Shown piece by piece: positions 11,940 to 24,689 of a stretch of DNA of 64,000 bases. The stretch's first letter is position 1. The number at the start of each line of letters is the position of its first letter. Below the pieces are notes generated by a model that was not told where the DNA came from, ran no database searches, and was given only the letters and a program-made list of their open reading frames with translations. The DNA is from Brasenia schreberi (taxonomy: Eukaryota > Streptophyta > Magnoliopsida > Nymphaeales > Cabombaceae): contig JAYKKT010000049.1 of the NCBI GenBank assembly GCA_036023115.1, positions 1,178,001 through 1,242,000 on the forward strand, in the 5' to 3' direction. The position numbers and the translations under genes were made by a program.

Positions 11940-14600
11940 TATGAAAACTAGTGTACCCCAAAGTGTGACTTATATAGATCTTAACCCTATTATTGGTTTC
12001 ATTATCGATTATGTGAAAAGGATGATAAATGTAGGAGTTGATCATGAATGTGTTATTTTCATATCAGAGGACTCTGAAGATATAACTAAACCAAGGAGGA
12101 GTAAATGTACTAAAACATCCAAATACTTCATAAGAGGAGGATATCCTTGTTATCTTCGAAGAGGTTATGACCTCACCTAAGGTTAAGTTTTAGAAAAAAG
12201 CCATTAATGATTAAATTCAATCAATTTCTCAATGATATTAATAAGTTGGTTGATTTACCTCCTGATTGCTCTATAATAGGTTGCAAATGGATCTTTAAAA
12301 ACAAATTGAATGAGGACAATCAATAAGTACATGGCCTAGTTAGTTACCTAAGAGTACACACAAAATGAAGGAATAGACTATTTTGATACATATTTCTCTG
12401 TTTCATGCATGACCAGAATTTGAGTACTTATAGCACTAGCATCTATATATGATCTCACAATCTATCAAATAGATGAAAATTGCTTTACTGTATGTGTGTT
12501 GTAAACTTGTTAAATTATTGCATATGATTAAACAAATCCTTAAACAATGACATGAAAGTTTGATTGTGTAATATCATATTTGGCTTCATTTCAAACAAAT
12601 GTAATAAGTGTGCCTACTATAAATATGACAATGATGCATTCATCACTCAATGCTTTTATGTAGATATTTTTTATTGTTTGGTTATAATATGAGAATTATT
12701 AATGGGATAAAAGAGCATTCTTATATAATAAATTTGAGATAAAAGATGAGGGTCTTGCTTATTTGATTTTAGGGTTTAAAATCACAAGGTCGATTAATGA
12801 TATAGTAATCACTTAAGATTTTAAAGATATTTGAATATATAAAATGTAGATCTATTAAGACCCTATATAATTCCTCAAAGGTTTTGTAAAAAAACGAGAG
12901 TGGTATTCTTATGTTTCAATTAAGATACTCTCATACTATTGGAAGTTTGATGTATATAACCATTTGTATGTGACCAGATAATTCTTTTGTTGAGTATAAG
13001 TTGAGTAGGTAGTTGTCTTAATAAAACTCATTGAGAAGCTTTAGACAAAATACTTTAGTATTTTAAGGGAACTATTTCTCTTGCACTGCATTATGGGAAC
13101 ATCTTTTTGGTCTTCAAGGATATAGTGATGCTTACTGATTTGTCAAGAAAAATAAGAGTAATAGGGTCTTTGAATATGTTTGTCTTGAGTAGTGGTATCA
13201 TCACTTAGAAATCTAAGAAACAAACTATATTATCTCATTTTACCTTTGAAACTTATGTCTAGTTTATCAAACTTATGTCTAGTTTATCTATGATAAATAA
13301 GTTGTTTCCTACAGTTTCAGTATACTCTGATGTATGACTATCATTAATAAAATCAGAAGTTTTAAGTACAATAAAAAACGAAGGAGACACTTTCAAGTCA
13401 GACTTAAGTTTGTAAGGACACTTGTGTCTCATGGGGTTATTATTGTAGATGTCATTGGATCCTAAGATAATACAATCGGTCTTTTAAATAAGAGACTAAC
13501 ATTGATCTTAATAAAAAAATCTAGGTTGGGGATGGGATTGAAACTCATGAGTTATTCACAAGCAGTGACAACCAAGTTAACTGAGTGAAAATCACTCATA
13601 GTAGATACAATGTGATAACAACAAGCTATTGGGTAAATGAGATAATAATAAAATATGATACTTTGAATATCTATGTGTTTGTCTCGGTTAAACCAAAGTA
13701 TCATGATTATAAGTTAGTAAGAAATTATTCTCTAAATGAAATCAAGTCTTAGGACAGGATGCTAGCAATAAATCCTTTCAGATGACCACCTAAGTGATTG
13801 ATATCATGAGGCCATAATTGGGGAATTGAGTTGTTTCCTGAAATCAATTATGATATAGGATATGAATCTATAGTTATTAACGAATCAACCTTAAAGACCA
13901 TTGTCATAGACTTTATTATGTTGTTAGTAATAAATACAATTTACAATTAAGGTGCAAGTTCAAGATATATGTTCACCTAGTTCTTATAAGGGTAATATTA
14001 GATAACTTAAGTAATGATTTAAACCAGAAGGTACCACTATTGAAAGCATAATATGATAGTTCATTTTTTAGAGTACTTCACACTATGGACTTTGTGGAGC
14101 TTATTGGACTTAATGTCAATTAGTGATAGTTAGGCCTAATTAAGCTCATGTGATATTAGTTGCATGTAGTTTATGTTAAGTATCCCTAAATGTTTGATAT
14201 GTCTTTGATAAAGATAAAAGTCTAAAGTGTGAAGTCACATATGAGTGAGGGACTTGTTCATGTAAATACCATTGAACATTTTTTAGTACCATATTAATGG
14301 TTTGAAAAATCCTATATGTTCTTTTATATAGGTATAGCTCGTGAACCTTAGTTCAAAGAGCTTAGGGAGGGCATGGATGACCACATACATATGTCGGATT
14401 GGGCTCGGGACAAACCCGAGGAGGTGTGTCTCTTTGAGTAGATCCGAGATCCATTTTTTTTATTATAAAACTTTACTAGGGATTCCTAATAAGTAGTTAG
14501 TGATAACCTCTCTGTGCTTTCTATCTCTTCCCCGTTTGTCTATTTCCCTACGTTTACAAGCTTTTGCATTTGTTGTGCTTGTTATGCTCTCTCTAATTGG
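11940..14600 (+). mobile_element. Ty1/copia relic, pol 3' half plus 3' untranslated and LTR region
   Basis: Broken frames follow copia order. There is a PRRSKCTKTSKYF linker near 12090; KKAINDEI and LVDLPPDCSIIGCKWIFKNKLNEDN near 12195-12320 (the GCKWIFKxK start of RT); EGIDYFDTYFSVS and IRVLIALASIYDLTIYQ near 12370-12470; a degraded YVD near 12660; an RNase H segment with HWEALDKILxYFKGTISLALHYG near 13030-13090; and SRLGMGLKLMSYSQAVTTKLT near 13520-13570. An internal piece of RT is missing. The downstream DNA (13580-14390) is shared with the inverted copy at 25300-26100. A TATA-like TTTTATATAGG lies at about 14320 in the presumed LTR. LTR limits are not resolved. Confidence 0.75.
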
Positions 14601-15966
14601 CCAGGTAACTAAGGCATGATCAAAGACATCTTGAGTCGAGGTACATGCTCTTTCTCATGTGACCATTCTATCTTAAGGAAAGGCATTTATGCTCATGCAT
14701 AGCTGATAGCAGGGTGTTGATTTGTTGAAGGTAAGTCTATGAGGATGACTCGATCAATAGATAAGTACTTTACTAATTTTGTTTTGCTTTATTTAGTTCT
14801 TGCACTATTTGCTTTTGGATTTCTCTACATCCATGGTTTTGATTGATGTCAACATGTTATTATTTGTTTATGCATGTAGTCAATGCCTAGGTTGTTGAAG
14901 AGTGTCATTGCAGCAACGAGCATGGTCACATGAATTGAAGTGAGGCAAATTCAGGAGAACTAAGATTGATGAAGAGAGGATTGAGAATTACACATATTGA
15001 TTATTGAGAGGGAGGGAATGGTTTGCTAGAATCTGTAAGCTCAAAGGGAGAAGTAGAAGGATGAGAACAAAAATATTGATAGATCGTATGCCTAAGGAAG
15101 AAGATGCAATTGCATTCATGTTAAGGATGATATTTAAAAGGGGATATTCTTTGTATTATTTACAAACATATTCATCAAAGTTGATCTCAACCCTCAGTGG
15201 GCATCTTCAAAATGAGTAGAATAACATATTTTCTTATGACCATGGGTTCAACATATTCTATTTAGTCATCTAAATCTCCCACTACTTGAAGACATGAATC
15301 TTCACCTTAATTTCTAAGTTGTTTCATAACACCTCTAGTGGCATCATGGACTGGATCAAAACCTTAGAGTGAGATCCATTATCCATCCTTACTAAGCTCC
15401 AATTTGGGATGTAACATACTTTGGTTGCCTACAAAATAGATGATTGCTTTGAGTTTAATGATGTAGTTGATTGTTCTTTCCAAATTGGTTGCAAAATTAG
15501 ATAGTTTATCTTCTTGAATGAGTTGCAACCTCTCATGGATTACTGGTAAAAAAGGGGTTTTCCAAATGTGCATGCCAGTGTTGTTGATTCCTAATGGATC
15601 TCAATGCCTCTTGGTTTGTCCTCTAAATCACTTTCCTCAAGGCAAAAAAACAACTTCAAATGTGCAAGCATATACAAAATTTTCCATTATGAGAATTTTC
15701 AAAATTTGAAAGTTCAAGAAGATTATTTCTCCATAAAAATGATTCTTAAAAAGAATTAAAATGGATTTTATGAAATGATTTTTGAGAAAAAATTTGGTTG
15801 AACTAAGTTATGGAGTGGTCTAGTTTCTTCTCAAGGTTCTGGTAGGTTTTGCATTCAATTTTAAAGGAGTTATGCAAGACTCATGCTAAGGTGGAGGACA
15901 ACTAGTTATATCCCATATCAAGAAGGGTTAAGCAGCCTAAGTACAATACAATCAATTTTTCTAAAG
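14601..15966. other. No gene recognised
   Basis: Short frames at 15004-15219 (+) and 15379-15573 (-) have no domain I recognise. Composition is the same AT-rich background as the surrounding transposons. Confidence 0.35.
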
Positions 15967-15981
15967 GAAAGGTCACCCATT

Positions 15982-16062
15982 CACATGATAGGGCTATGTG
16001 GAAATAAAAAATCCATGTAGCCGACCCCATCTAGTATGAAAAAAGGCTTAGTTGTTGTTGTT
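15982..16062 (+). mobile_element. 81-bp RTE LINE micro-copy with target duplication
   Basis: The sequence CACATGATAGGGCTATGTGG ... TAGCCGACCCCATCTAGTATG ... GGCTTAG(TTG)n is the extreme 3' end of the RTE family found across the window. GAAAGGTCACCCATT at 15967-15981 and GAAAGGGTCACCCATT at 16063-16078 flank it, a 15-16 bp duplication with one base difference. It is a strongly 5'-truncated insertion with no coding capacity. Confidence 0.85.
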
Positions 16063-16078
16063 GAAAGGGTCACCCATT

Positions 16079-17690
16079 GCCTTGGAAAACTTGTTTTCTT
16101 GATATACTTTCCTAGTCATTAGAATTGAAAATAAAAAGTGTAGTTGCTAGAATTTTATTGCAGAATCATTGTGAACTTGCTAGTTTTGTGTACCCTAATT
16201 TTCTTTGATAAAAGAAGTCTCCACTCTTATTGTAAGGAACAAAAAAATTAAGAAAGTATTCAAGATTTAAGAGCAATCTAGAAAATTTCAAGAGCTTGTT
16301 GATTCTTCTTCTTTTATCTTCTTTGTTTGTGTGTTTATTATGAGTGCTTCTAATAAAGAAGGATACAGGGTGCTTGATCCTAGTCTTCTCTAAGTAAAGT
16401 ATATATTTTAATATTCTTTTCCATTAGTTTCGTTATCCATCTTAGTTGCCTTGTACTATAATTCTTGTTCTAGTTTCATAATAATTCATTTTATATTACT
16501 TAATCATTGCATGTTCATATCCATTATATTCCAAAGAACCATTGGGTATTAAATTTCCATGCCTAATCCATTAATAATCATTGCATATTACTTTACATAT
16601 ATCTTAAATTATAGTTAACATTCGTCTTGCATTAGCACAATAATAGTTATATTATAGACTCATTGTTTTGTATATTCTAGGCTATAAATATCATCGAGCA
16701 TGCATTAAAATTCTGCATCTAATTATTAGAATTTTTGATAAATTACACGGTATTTATATAATTTTTCAAGTGATTGAGCTACCCAAATTGTTATTCATGT
16801 TTGTTGTCCCATAATTAAACCTTAACCAAAATCTAATCTCATATTACTCAAATCATCCCGTAAGGCTCAATAGCTCATCCTCCACAATCCAATCTAGTTG
16901 AATTCTTCTTTGTCTATTAGTTATCTAACCAAATATATCCATAACCTACCCCTAGAACCTATCTAGACTTATCCAAGACAAAAGTGTTAGGCAATCCAAT
17001 TTAGGAATCCAAGATGTCTAACTCATTCAACCAGACCCCTGCCCTATTTAGTTATCACTTTAGAAGACCCAAATCATGCCTAGAATACCTTTAGAATAAC
17101 CTACCTACAATCGGATAGCAAGTAGCTCTCTTTTCTTGCTCACCTTTTCTCAAGTGTGTAGAAATCTCTTATTTGAATTAGTTAAATAAATTTTTAGCAT
17201 GAAGGTCGACTCTTGTCTAAAGGAATAAGAAGACTTTTGTGAAAAGAACCGATACGAGCTTACACGCATTGGGAGTTATTGGTGGTAAGTCTTAAAAAAC
17301 TTATTTCTAACTCATTCCTCTCTTTTAACAAGGTTGTGAATCACGGTTCCACATAACCAAATTTTGCATACAGTAGAGGGCATGCGTTGACGCTAAAAAA
17401 ATACAATAGGGCACTTGTTAGAAGATCAAGAATCTCAAAGAGAGGAATACTCAACTTTCGAAAGGTCGAGATCCCAAACATGTGAAGAAAGCCTACTACC
17501 TTGAATCGATCTTAAAAATACAGATCATGGGTTAGTTGGCACATCCTAATCAGTGGGGCGATAAAAAGGATGACATAAATTGGAGAATTAGAAGGAATCA
17601 CGTCCAAGAAGATCGACGCATCTTTTGTTGTTTCAACAAAAATCTATAAATAACACTTATATAGGAAGGGAAGAAAGGGCATCATAAAAT
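16079..17690. other. No gene recognised
   Basis: AT-rich intergenic sequence. Two TATA-like strings (CTATAAATAACAC and TTATATAGGAAGG) lie at 17645-17670 and could belong to an old LTR promoter, but no paired repeat was found. Confidence 0.35.
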
Positions 17691-17912
17691 CAACCAAACA
17701 ACTGTGGTTCTTCTTCCTTTACCTTTTCTGAGAGTAGCAGAAATCGGTATCTTCTCGAGCACACCGTGTGTTTTACATAACTCATCGGCAACTCAGATTC
17801 CCGAGGACTTGTTCCATCAGCTGAAGCCTTCTCCATTCTCTTTCTCCTTCAAAAGTTCTGTGGCATGCCCTTACATATTATTCCATTTCATCGGGTTTAA
17901 CGTGTTCTAAGA

Positions 17913-17993
17913 ATCAAGTTGAGTCGCCACTTCTAGCAACAACAATTTCAGCTAATCGAGTTGAGTCATCACTTCTAGCGACAACAATTTGTA
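17913..17993 (+). repeat. Two-copy tandem repeat, about 42 bp
   Basis: AATC(A/G)AGTTGAGTC(G/A)(C/T)CACTTCTAGC(A/G)ACAACAATTT occurs twice in direct succession with four or five differences. It lies in a more GC-balanced stretch (17.7-19.7 kb) of unknown origin. Confidence 0.7.
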
Positions 17994-17999
17994 AACCAG

Positions 18000-19700
18000 G
18001 TCAAGGCAACAAACTGATTATGTCGTTCTTGGCAAGTTTGATGACAGATCATTATGTTTTCTGAGGACGACAGTCCGTCGTGTCTTTTCTGGCCAACAAA
18101 CTTATCCAATGCCGATAGATCGGGGGGACACCGTGTAAACTCAGGTCATCATTCGGTTTGCTGGCAAAACCCGGTTCAATTCCAGTGTGCTAGTCGATAG
18201 TTCCTGTTTTATGGCCTCTGATAGTGTTTATTTTGATCGCTTGTCCTAAAACTTTGGCTCTCGTCGAGAGTCGGTCATATACGATACAAATGTTTCTTTG
18301 TCGATGAGCTCAGATTTATCAAAGTCGTTCCCTTTGTCCAAAACAAGTTTGTTTCTTTGTTTTGATTTAGATCGAGTCTTCTGAGCCAGACTTTGTCGAT
18401 CAGTTTGGTTCAATCTGTGGATTGTGCAAAGCATTATCTCTGGATGTTCCGCCTGGCCTGAGTCTAATTTTTTGGCCTCACATCAAAGTACTAGCCATAG
18501 CCTTGAGTTTTTCGGCTTTAATTTCATCTGCTCCAAGAGAATCCAGGCCGGTATGCATGGGTTCGGGTTGAATCCTTGTCCAGTTTGTAAACTTGGTTGA
18601 AGTCGAAAACTTTCTGGTCACTGGTTGTGTTATAGGTCTAGTTCAATAAGATCAGACCAATCCTTGTTCAGATTCATCTTTAATGGCATTTGGTTGGTTG
18701 AATTGTCTTCTTGTCTAATGGGTCTGATTAGAATTCATCATCCTGCTCAGATTTCATTAAAGCCACCTGTACTGAGCCGGGATTTTGTTTTCCAGCAGAT
18801 GTGTGGGTAGTTCGGCTAACATGTTTGAATCTGGTCTTCTTTGTGGTGTCCGTCTGATTGTATCATCCCTTCACGGGTCTCGACAGCCAATTCAGTCATA
18901 AGAAATTGCCGAAAGCATGGGATTTTATCTGCTAAAACATGATCATCCCCATCAGAATTTTATCAAGATCCACTCCTGTCTCATCCAATCTCCGGTAGAA
19001 AAAATTGGTTCTTCAGCATACAGAATCTTGGCTTCATTGTGATAGTCAAGTTGTTTGATCAATATTTGTATGAGCCATTGCCTTTGAAGTATATCTTGGT
19101 GCTGGAAAGTTGTATTTGCAAGACTGTTTGCTTAGGCATACTCGTGCTTCCCAGCTGTATCGAATTCCTGCATATTTTTCCCCATGGTTGTGGTGCGATT
19201 TATGCGGCTGCTCAATATCCATTGACAAACATATAGTCCTTGATTTTGGGACTAATTGTAAATTTATCGACAGCATTAGTGTCTCTCCGTAGCACTGTGG
19301 TTTTTATTCAATGCTTGCTAATTTCAAAATTAGATGTGCAACCATTAGAGGTTCTTGGCCCACTATCTCTCCGCAGCAAAACAGAAGGTGAGTGATTCGG
19401 ATTTTTGAGGTTTCCTCGCAGTGGAGTTTTTCGGGGAAAGATGTTTTTCATTGAATATTGATCTTTTTTTTTGTTATGCGCTGCTCTGTATTTATAGAGC
19501 AGTGCATGCTCCTTCCTTCCCGATTATCCTACTAGGCTTCCCTCATCTGGAGTATCCTTTATCCAAACTGTTATTGAAATTCTCGGTAACCGTCCGACTG
19601 TTATGGCCACCGTATCTTCAACCCAAGATACAGGTAACGGACTGGATGGCCAGTCCAGCTGTTACCTGTGCTAGGTTTGTGAGAATGGCCACAACCTAAC
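18000..19700 (-). mobile_element. Possible LTR element fragment, minus strand
   Basis: The plus-strand edge ...CACAACCTAACA at 19689-19700 reads TGTTAGGTTGTGG on the minus strand, a typical copia-like LTR start. On the same strand a TATA-like CTCTATAAATACAGAGCAG lies about 190 bases in (near 19495), a plausible LTR promoter spacing. Leftwards, the minus strand has a 62-residue frame (18434-18246) rich in charged residues that I do not recognise. There is no second LTR, primer-binding site or pol motif, so this is tentative; a decayed host locus is the alternative. Confidence 0.3.
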
Positions 19701-19953
19701 AATGGGTGCTTCCTTTTGTTGTAGCAAGCATATCATCGTCATCATCAACCAAGGACAAAGGGCATCACACAGTATAATGCCAAGAGTAGCATGGTTTAAA
19801 TGATGAGCGTTTGGCTGCCTTACATGATCACAGTTTGCCAGTATAAGAAGAAGCCTTAATGAGGTTGAACTTATCAGAGAACCCGTGCGTGTGTGAGTAA
19901 GAGAGAGAGAGAGAGGGAATATGTACGTTATGTCTTGCTTCTATGGTTTCAGA

Positions 19954-20112
19954 AATGTTGCTACCGGCAAAAGAACTGAGAACGACAAAAGCTCACCGAA
20001 CTCAATTCATGCTCAGTGACCTCAACCCCAGGATTGCAGAAGGAAGACCACCCACAGACACCAAACACTTGAAAGCCCTTACGGAGATCGGCTTGCAACA
20101 ATACAACAATAA
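19954..20112 (+). CDS. Short unrecognised open frame abutting an RTE insertion
   Basis: An ATG frame of about 50 codons (MLLPAKELRTTKAHRTQFML and on to LTEIGLQQ) runs into the RTE tail at about 20101, where a stop follows. Base use is less AT-rich than its neighbours and the residue mix looks protein-like. I do not recognise it. It could be the end of a host exon cut by the RTE insertion, or chance. Confidence 0.2.
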
Positions 20113-23100
20113 CTAAGTCTTTTCCCATACTAGAAGGGGTCGGCTACATGGATTCTTTGTTTCCACATAGCCCTATCATATGCCATGTTAGCAGTTAACT
20201 CACAATAAGCTAGATCATTATTTACTATTTCTTTCCAATACTTTTGTGGTCGTCCTCTACCTCTTTTAATACTTTCAAAATCTAGTTTTTAATACCTTCT
20301 TACAAGTTCTTCTTTTTATGTCCAAACCATCATAAACGATATTCTCTCATTTTATCCTCTATTGGTGCCACTCCTAATGTGTTTCTAGTGACCTCATTAT
20401 ATATACGGTCTTTTCTTGTATAACCACTCATCCATCTCAACATATTCATTTCTGTCACACACATCTTTTGTATATGCTGATGATTAACTACCCAACACTC
20501 ATAACAATAAAACATAGCAGGTCTAATTGCTGTTCTATAATATTTACCTTTTAACTTTAATGGTATCTTCTATCACAAAGAATACCTGATGCTCCTCTTC
20601 ATTTTAACCAACTAACATTAATTTTATACGTAACATCTCCATAAATTCTTCCATCGCTCTGAAACATTGACCATAGGTATTTAAAACTTTTCTTTTGGGG
20701 ATGCAATGTGTGCCAATTTTAATTTCTATGTCCTCTAAGTAACCAAATGATCAAACTTACATTCCATATATTTTGTCTTTGTTCTATTAAGTCGGAGGCC
20801 TTTGCTTTCTAATATTTCTCTCCATAGTTCTAATTTTCTATTAACTTTTTCCTTAGACTCCTCCACTAACACAACATCATCTACAAATAACATCACCAAG
20901 GTTCTTCATCTTGAATATGTTTTCTTAACTCATCAATCACTATTATAAATAAGTATGGACTTAAAGTTGATCCTTGATGTAACCCAATATTAACTTCAAA
21001 GAAGTCTATCATTCCTTCATGAGTCCTTACACATGTTTTTGCACCATTGTACATGTCTCTTATAAGGTTTATTTATGTCATTGGGATACCTCTTTTTTTA
21101 AAGGTTCTCCAAAGAACCTCCCTCAGTACCATATCATAAATTTTTTCTAGATCAATAAATATCATGTGAAGATCCTTTTTTTTGCTCTAAAATATTCCAT
21201 AAAATGTCCCAAAAGGTGAATTGCTTCAACAATAGATTTGCTTGACATGAATCCAAATTGGTTCTTGTTGTACTCGATACTTGTCTTAACCTATGTTCGA
21301 TAATTCTTTTCCACAATTTTATAGTATGACTCATTAACTTGATACCCCGATAATTCGCACAATTCTTAATGTCTCTTGTTCCTATATATGGGTATAAGTG
21401 TACTCGCTCTCCATTCCTTGGGCATCTTTTGGTTTCTCTATATTTCTTGTTAGCCAAGTGATTTTTATTTCTCATAGGATTTTTCATACTTCTATAGGAA
21501 TATTTTCTGGTCCTACCAATTTACCACCCTTCATATGTTTAAGAGCCTCTTTGACTTCATTCTTTTCAATACGTCGGTAGAAATTGTAGTTTATATATTT
21601 TTCTGATTTGATTAACTTTCCTAAGCTAATAATAATATCTTTATTTTTATTAAAAAGCTTATAAAAGTTTTTCCATCTATTTCTTATATCATCATTTACC
21701 ACTAGAAGCTTTTCATTCTCGGCTTTGATGTATCTAACAAAATTAAGTTCTTTAGTTTTCTTATCTCTAGCCCTAGCTATCCTAAAAATCTCTTTCATCC
21801 TCTTTTGAGTTGAGTTTTTATATAAATCCTCCCAAATTTTACACTGATGGCCTTTTTCACTTCTTTTTTTGCTTTCTTATAAGCCTCTAAAATTTCATTA
21901 GTTTTCTTAGCATAATGTAATTTGTAACATGCTCTCTTTGCCTTATTTTATTTTGCACTACTTTACTCCACCGCCAAGCTTCTTTTTGTGCCGGTACACC
22001 TCTCTTAGATTTACCTAACATATCTTTCGCCACTTTTCTAATATGTATAGTCATATTGTTCCACATATCACAAGGTGTACCAACATAATTCCAAGCATCT
22101 CCTTGAAGGACTTTCTGTTTAAATATATATTCTTTCTCACTTTTGAGGTTCCACCATGTAGTCTAAATAGCTCGATGCACTCTTTTCTTCTTTGTCTACT
22201 TTTTATTTGTAAATCTATAATTAAAAGTCGATGTTGGGTGGTTAAGCTTTTGCCTGGAATTACCTTGCAATCTTTACAACATGCTCTATCTTTTATTTCT
22301 ACAAATAAAGGAATCAATTTGTGTTTGTGATAAGCCACTCTTATAAGTAATTAAATATTCATCTCGTTTTTTGAAGATTGTATTGATTATAAAGTGATGA
22401 AATGCCATAGCAAAATTTAAAATCTCCCTACCTTCCTCATTTATATCCCCAAAACCAAAGTTCTCATGATACCTTGATATCCTAATGCCTCTTAACCGAC
22501 ATGTTCATTTAAGTCTCCACCTAAATAAATTATATTCTTTTATGGAATTCTTTGAATCACCTTATCTAACTCTTCACAAAATGTTGTCTTTATACTATCT
22601 TTTAGTTCACTTGGGGTACATAAGCACAAAATATATTCAAAACCTCTGCTCCTAACACTAATTTCAATGTCATTAATTGGTCACCATATCGTTGTATGTC
22701 TACTACACTATCCTTTAAATCTTTATTTACGATAATACCAAATTTAAAACTTGTATCCTCAATTTTCTTTGTTTTTTCTCCAATGCACTTTGTATCTTGT
22801 AAACATAGAATATAAATCTTTCTCTGAATCATAGTATCTACCACCTACATTAGCTTACTAGACAATGTTCTGATATTCCAAGAACCAATACAAATCTTAT
22901 TATCTAGGACTAGCTTCCTTACCCCCCGCATCCGTCCATATTAAAAATGTGAAGACCCTCTCTATAATTTATTTATTATATTCGAGCGACAATGTTGTGG
23001 GACTAACTTCTTTACCCACACCCGTCTATGATGTGGAAACCCTCTCTGCAAATGATTCACTACATTCGGGTGAAAATGTAGTGACTTTTGCTTACTTTTT

Positions 23101-23240
23101 ACTACATTCAGGCTCTACAACGCGTCGCTAGATGGGGACGCACTAACACAATGCTCATAATTTGTATAATCCATGGTATAAAAATCTGACAAAGTTTTAC
23201 GCTAACTATCGGAAGACTAACACAACCCTCTTATTTGATA
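20101..23240 (-). mobile_element. RTE-clade LINE, near full length, decayed (copy A)
   Basis: Read on the minus strand. The 5' leader is at 23240-22880 and contains two similar units of about 85-95 bp. The APE-type endonuclease is at about 22850-22440 (ILCLQDTK, where the family has LCLQETK; IIVNKDLKDSVVDIQRYGD; an AYVPQVN block). A linker follows at 22340-21840. Reverse transcriptase spans about 21800-20700, with KHMKGGKLVGPENIPIEV, GERVHLYPYIGTRDIKNCANYRGIKLMSHTIKLWKRIIEHRLRQV and LHQGS-type blocks. The C-terminal part has CWVVNHQHIQKMCVTEMNMLRWMSGYTRKDRIYNEV, and the 3' tail is GTAGCCGACCCC...TTAGTTATTGTTG at 20101-20160. Stops and frameshifts are frequent. The reverse transcriptase and endonuclease act together in target-primed reverse transcription; this copy cannot. 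Confidence 0.88.
22903..23082 (-). repeat. Duplicated leader unit of RTE copy A
   Basis: On the minus strand two adjacent units each read roughly CATT(T/G)TC(A/G)C(C/T)CGAAT(G/A)TA(G/A)TGAAT followed by (C/T)AGAGAGGGT(T/C)T(T/C)CACAT, then a GG(A/G)TG(T/C)GGG(G/T)-like piece and TTAGTCCCA or CTAGTCCTAG. They lie directly upstream of the endonuclease. The same duplicated arrangement is present in copies at 33.87 and 59.27 kb. Confidence 0.65.
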
Positions 23241-23622
23241 ATCAATAAACAAATTAATTATCTTATATAATTTTCTATGCTATTTTTTATGAAATTCATC
23301 TTTATGATGCATATTATATTATATATATAAGAAGCTTGGTATATATTAGCAACATTGCATGGTAATATATCTAAACAATTAAAAACCAAAAATACACATG
23401 CTTTTTTAAGTTTAACTTCAAATTTTGATCATCCATCTTTTAAGTTGGATGATTGAGATTTGTTTCGATATGTTAGTATATAATAATATTGCTAACACAT
23501 GCAATGCTATATTATATATAATGAACTACGTGCTAACAAATTCACAAGTACCATTAAGCATAGTACTTCTCCCAAGTAATAAAATTTTAACTGAATCCTA
23601 CCTTTTGTACTTTTCTTGTACA
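23241..23622. other. No gene seen
   Basis: Very AT-rich spacer between two RTE insertions. No feature recognised. Confidence 0.4.
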
Positions 23623-23640
23623 TTCAAATCTTGGTCGACC

Positions 23641-24381
23641 ATTGAAGTGATTCACCTATTCAGACATCTTATGATACATTTTAGAGTAAAAAAGAAGAAC
23701 CTTGACATAGTATTTATCGATCTAGAAAAAGCTTATGATAGAAGGAAGAGATGTTCTTTAGGGAACCTTGGAAAAGAGAGATATCTTATTAATATATAGG
23801 TCTTATAATAGTCATATATGATGGTGCAAAACATGTGTGAAGACTTATGAAGAAATGACAGACTTCTTTGAAGTTAATATGGGGTTACATCAAGGATTAA
23901 CTTTAAGTTCATATTTATTTATATTGGTCCTTGATGAGTTAACAAAATATATTAAGTTAAAGGTACCTTATTGTATGTTATTTACATATGACATTATGTT
24001 AGTGGATGAGTTTAAAGAAAAGATAATAAGAAATTGGAACTATAGATAGAAACATTATAAGGTTGAGATAGATGAGTGGTTAAACAAGGAAAGATAATAT
24101 ACATAATGAGATTATTAGAAACAAATTAGGAGTGACACCAATAGAACATAAAATGGAAAAAATCATTTAAGATGGTTTGGACATATAGAAAGATGACTAA
24201 AGGAAGATCGAGTAAAAAGGTATGAAAAAGTAGATTAAGAATATGATAAAATAAAAAGAGGAAGGCCACAAAAGTGTTGGAAAGCAACAATGTTACAAGC
24301 ATGACACATGACAGTCTATGTGGAAACAAAGAATCCATGTAGCCAATCCCATCTAGTATAGGAAAAACTTCTTTGTTGTTG
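23641..24381 (+). mobile_element. RTE LINE, 741 bp, 5'-truncated and internally deleted (copy B)
   Basis: The copy starts in the RT region (IEVIHLFRHLMIHFRVKKKNLDIVFIDLEKAYDR, where FIDLEKAYDR is motif A), passes the LHQG(L)TLS motif B block and MLFTYDIMLV (motif C, where TYD replaces the family ADD), then jumps at about 24050 to the extreme 3' region and ends in a TTG tail. TTCAAATCTTGGTC(G/A)ACC flanks it at 23623-23640 and 24382-24399, an 18-bp target duplication with one mismatch. Confidence 0.88.
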
Positions 24382-24689
24382 TTCAAATCTTGGTCAACCT
24401 ATTTCTAACTCATCTAAAACTCGATGCTAACACTAACATGCAAAGGAAATGATTTATAGATTGGAACCGACTCTTTTTTCATGAAAAATTTGGGTGGGCA
24501 GATGCCATCCCTTGCATAGATGAAGATCAACTCCTTGTTGGAAGAATCCATAGAAGTACATGCATAAAAAACAAATATGCAACAATTATAAACATGCTAA
24601 AATTAAATATATCCATAGATCCAAAGATTAGCCTAAACAAACCGTATGAAAAACACAAGCAAACAATAATCAGAAAAGGAAACTTATCT

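Noticed and set aside
14601..17690. Possible genes in 60-70 codon frames
   Set aside because: No recognisable domain, no codon bias different from background, and frames are within chance length for this composition.
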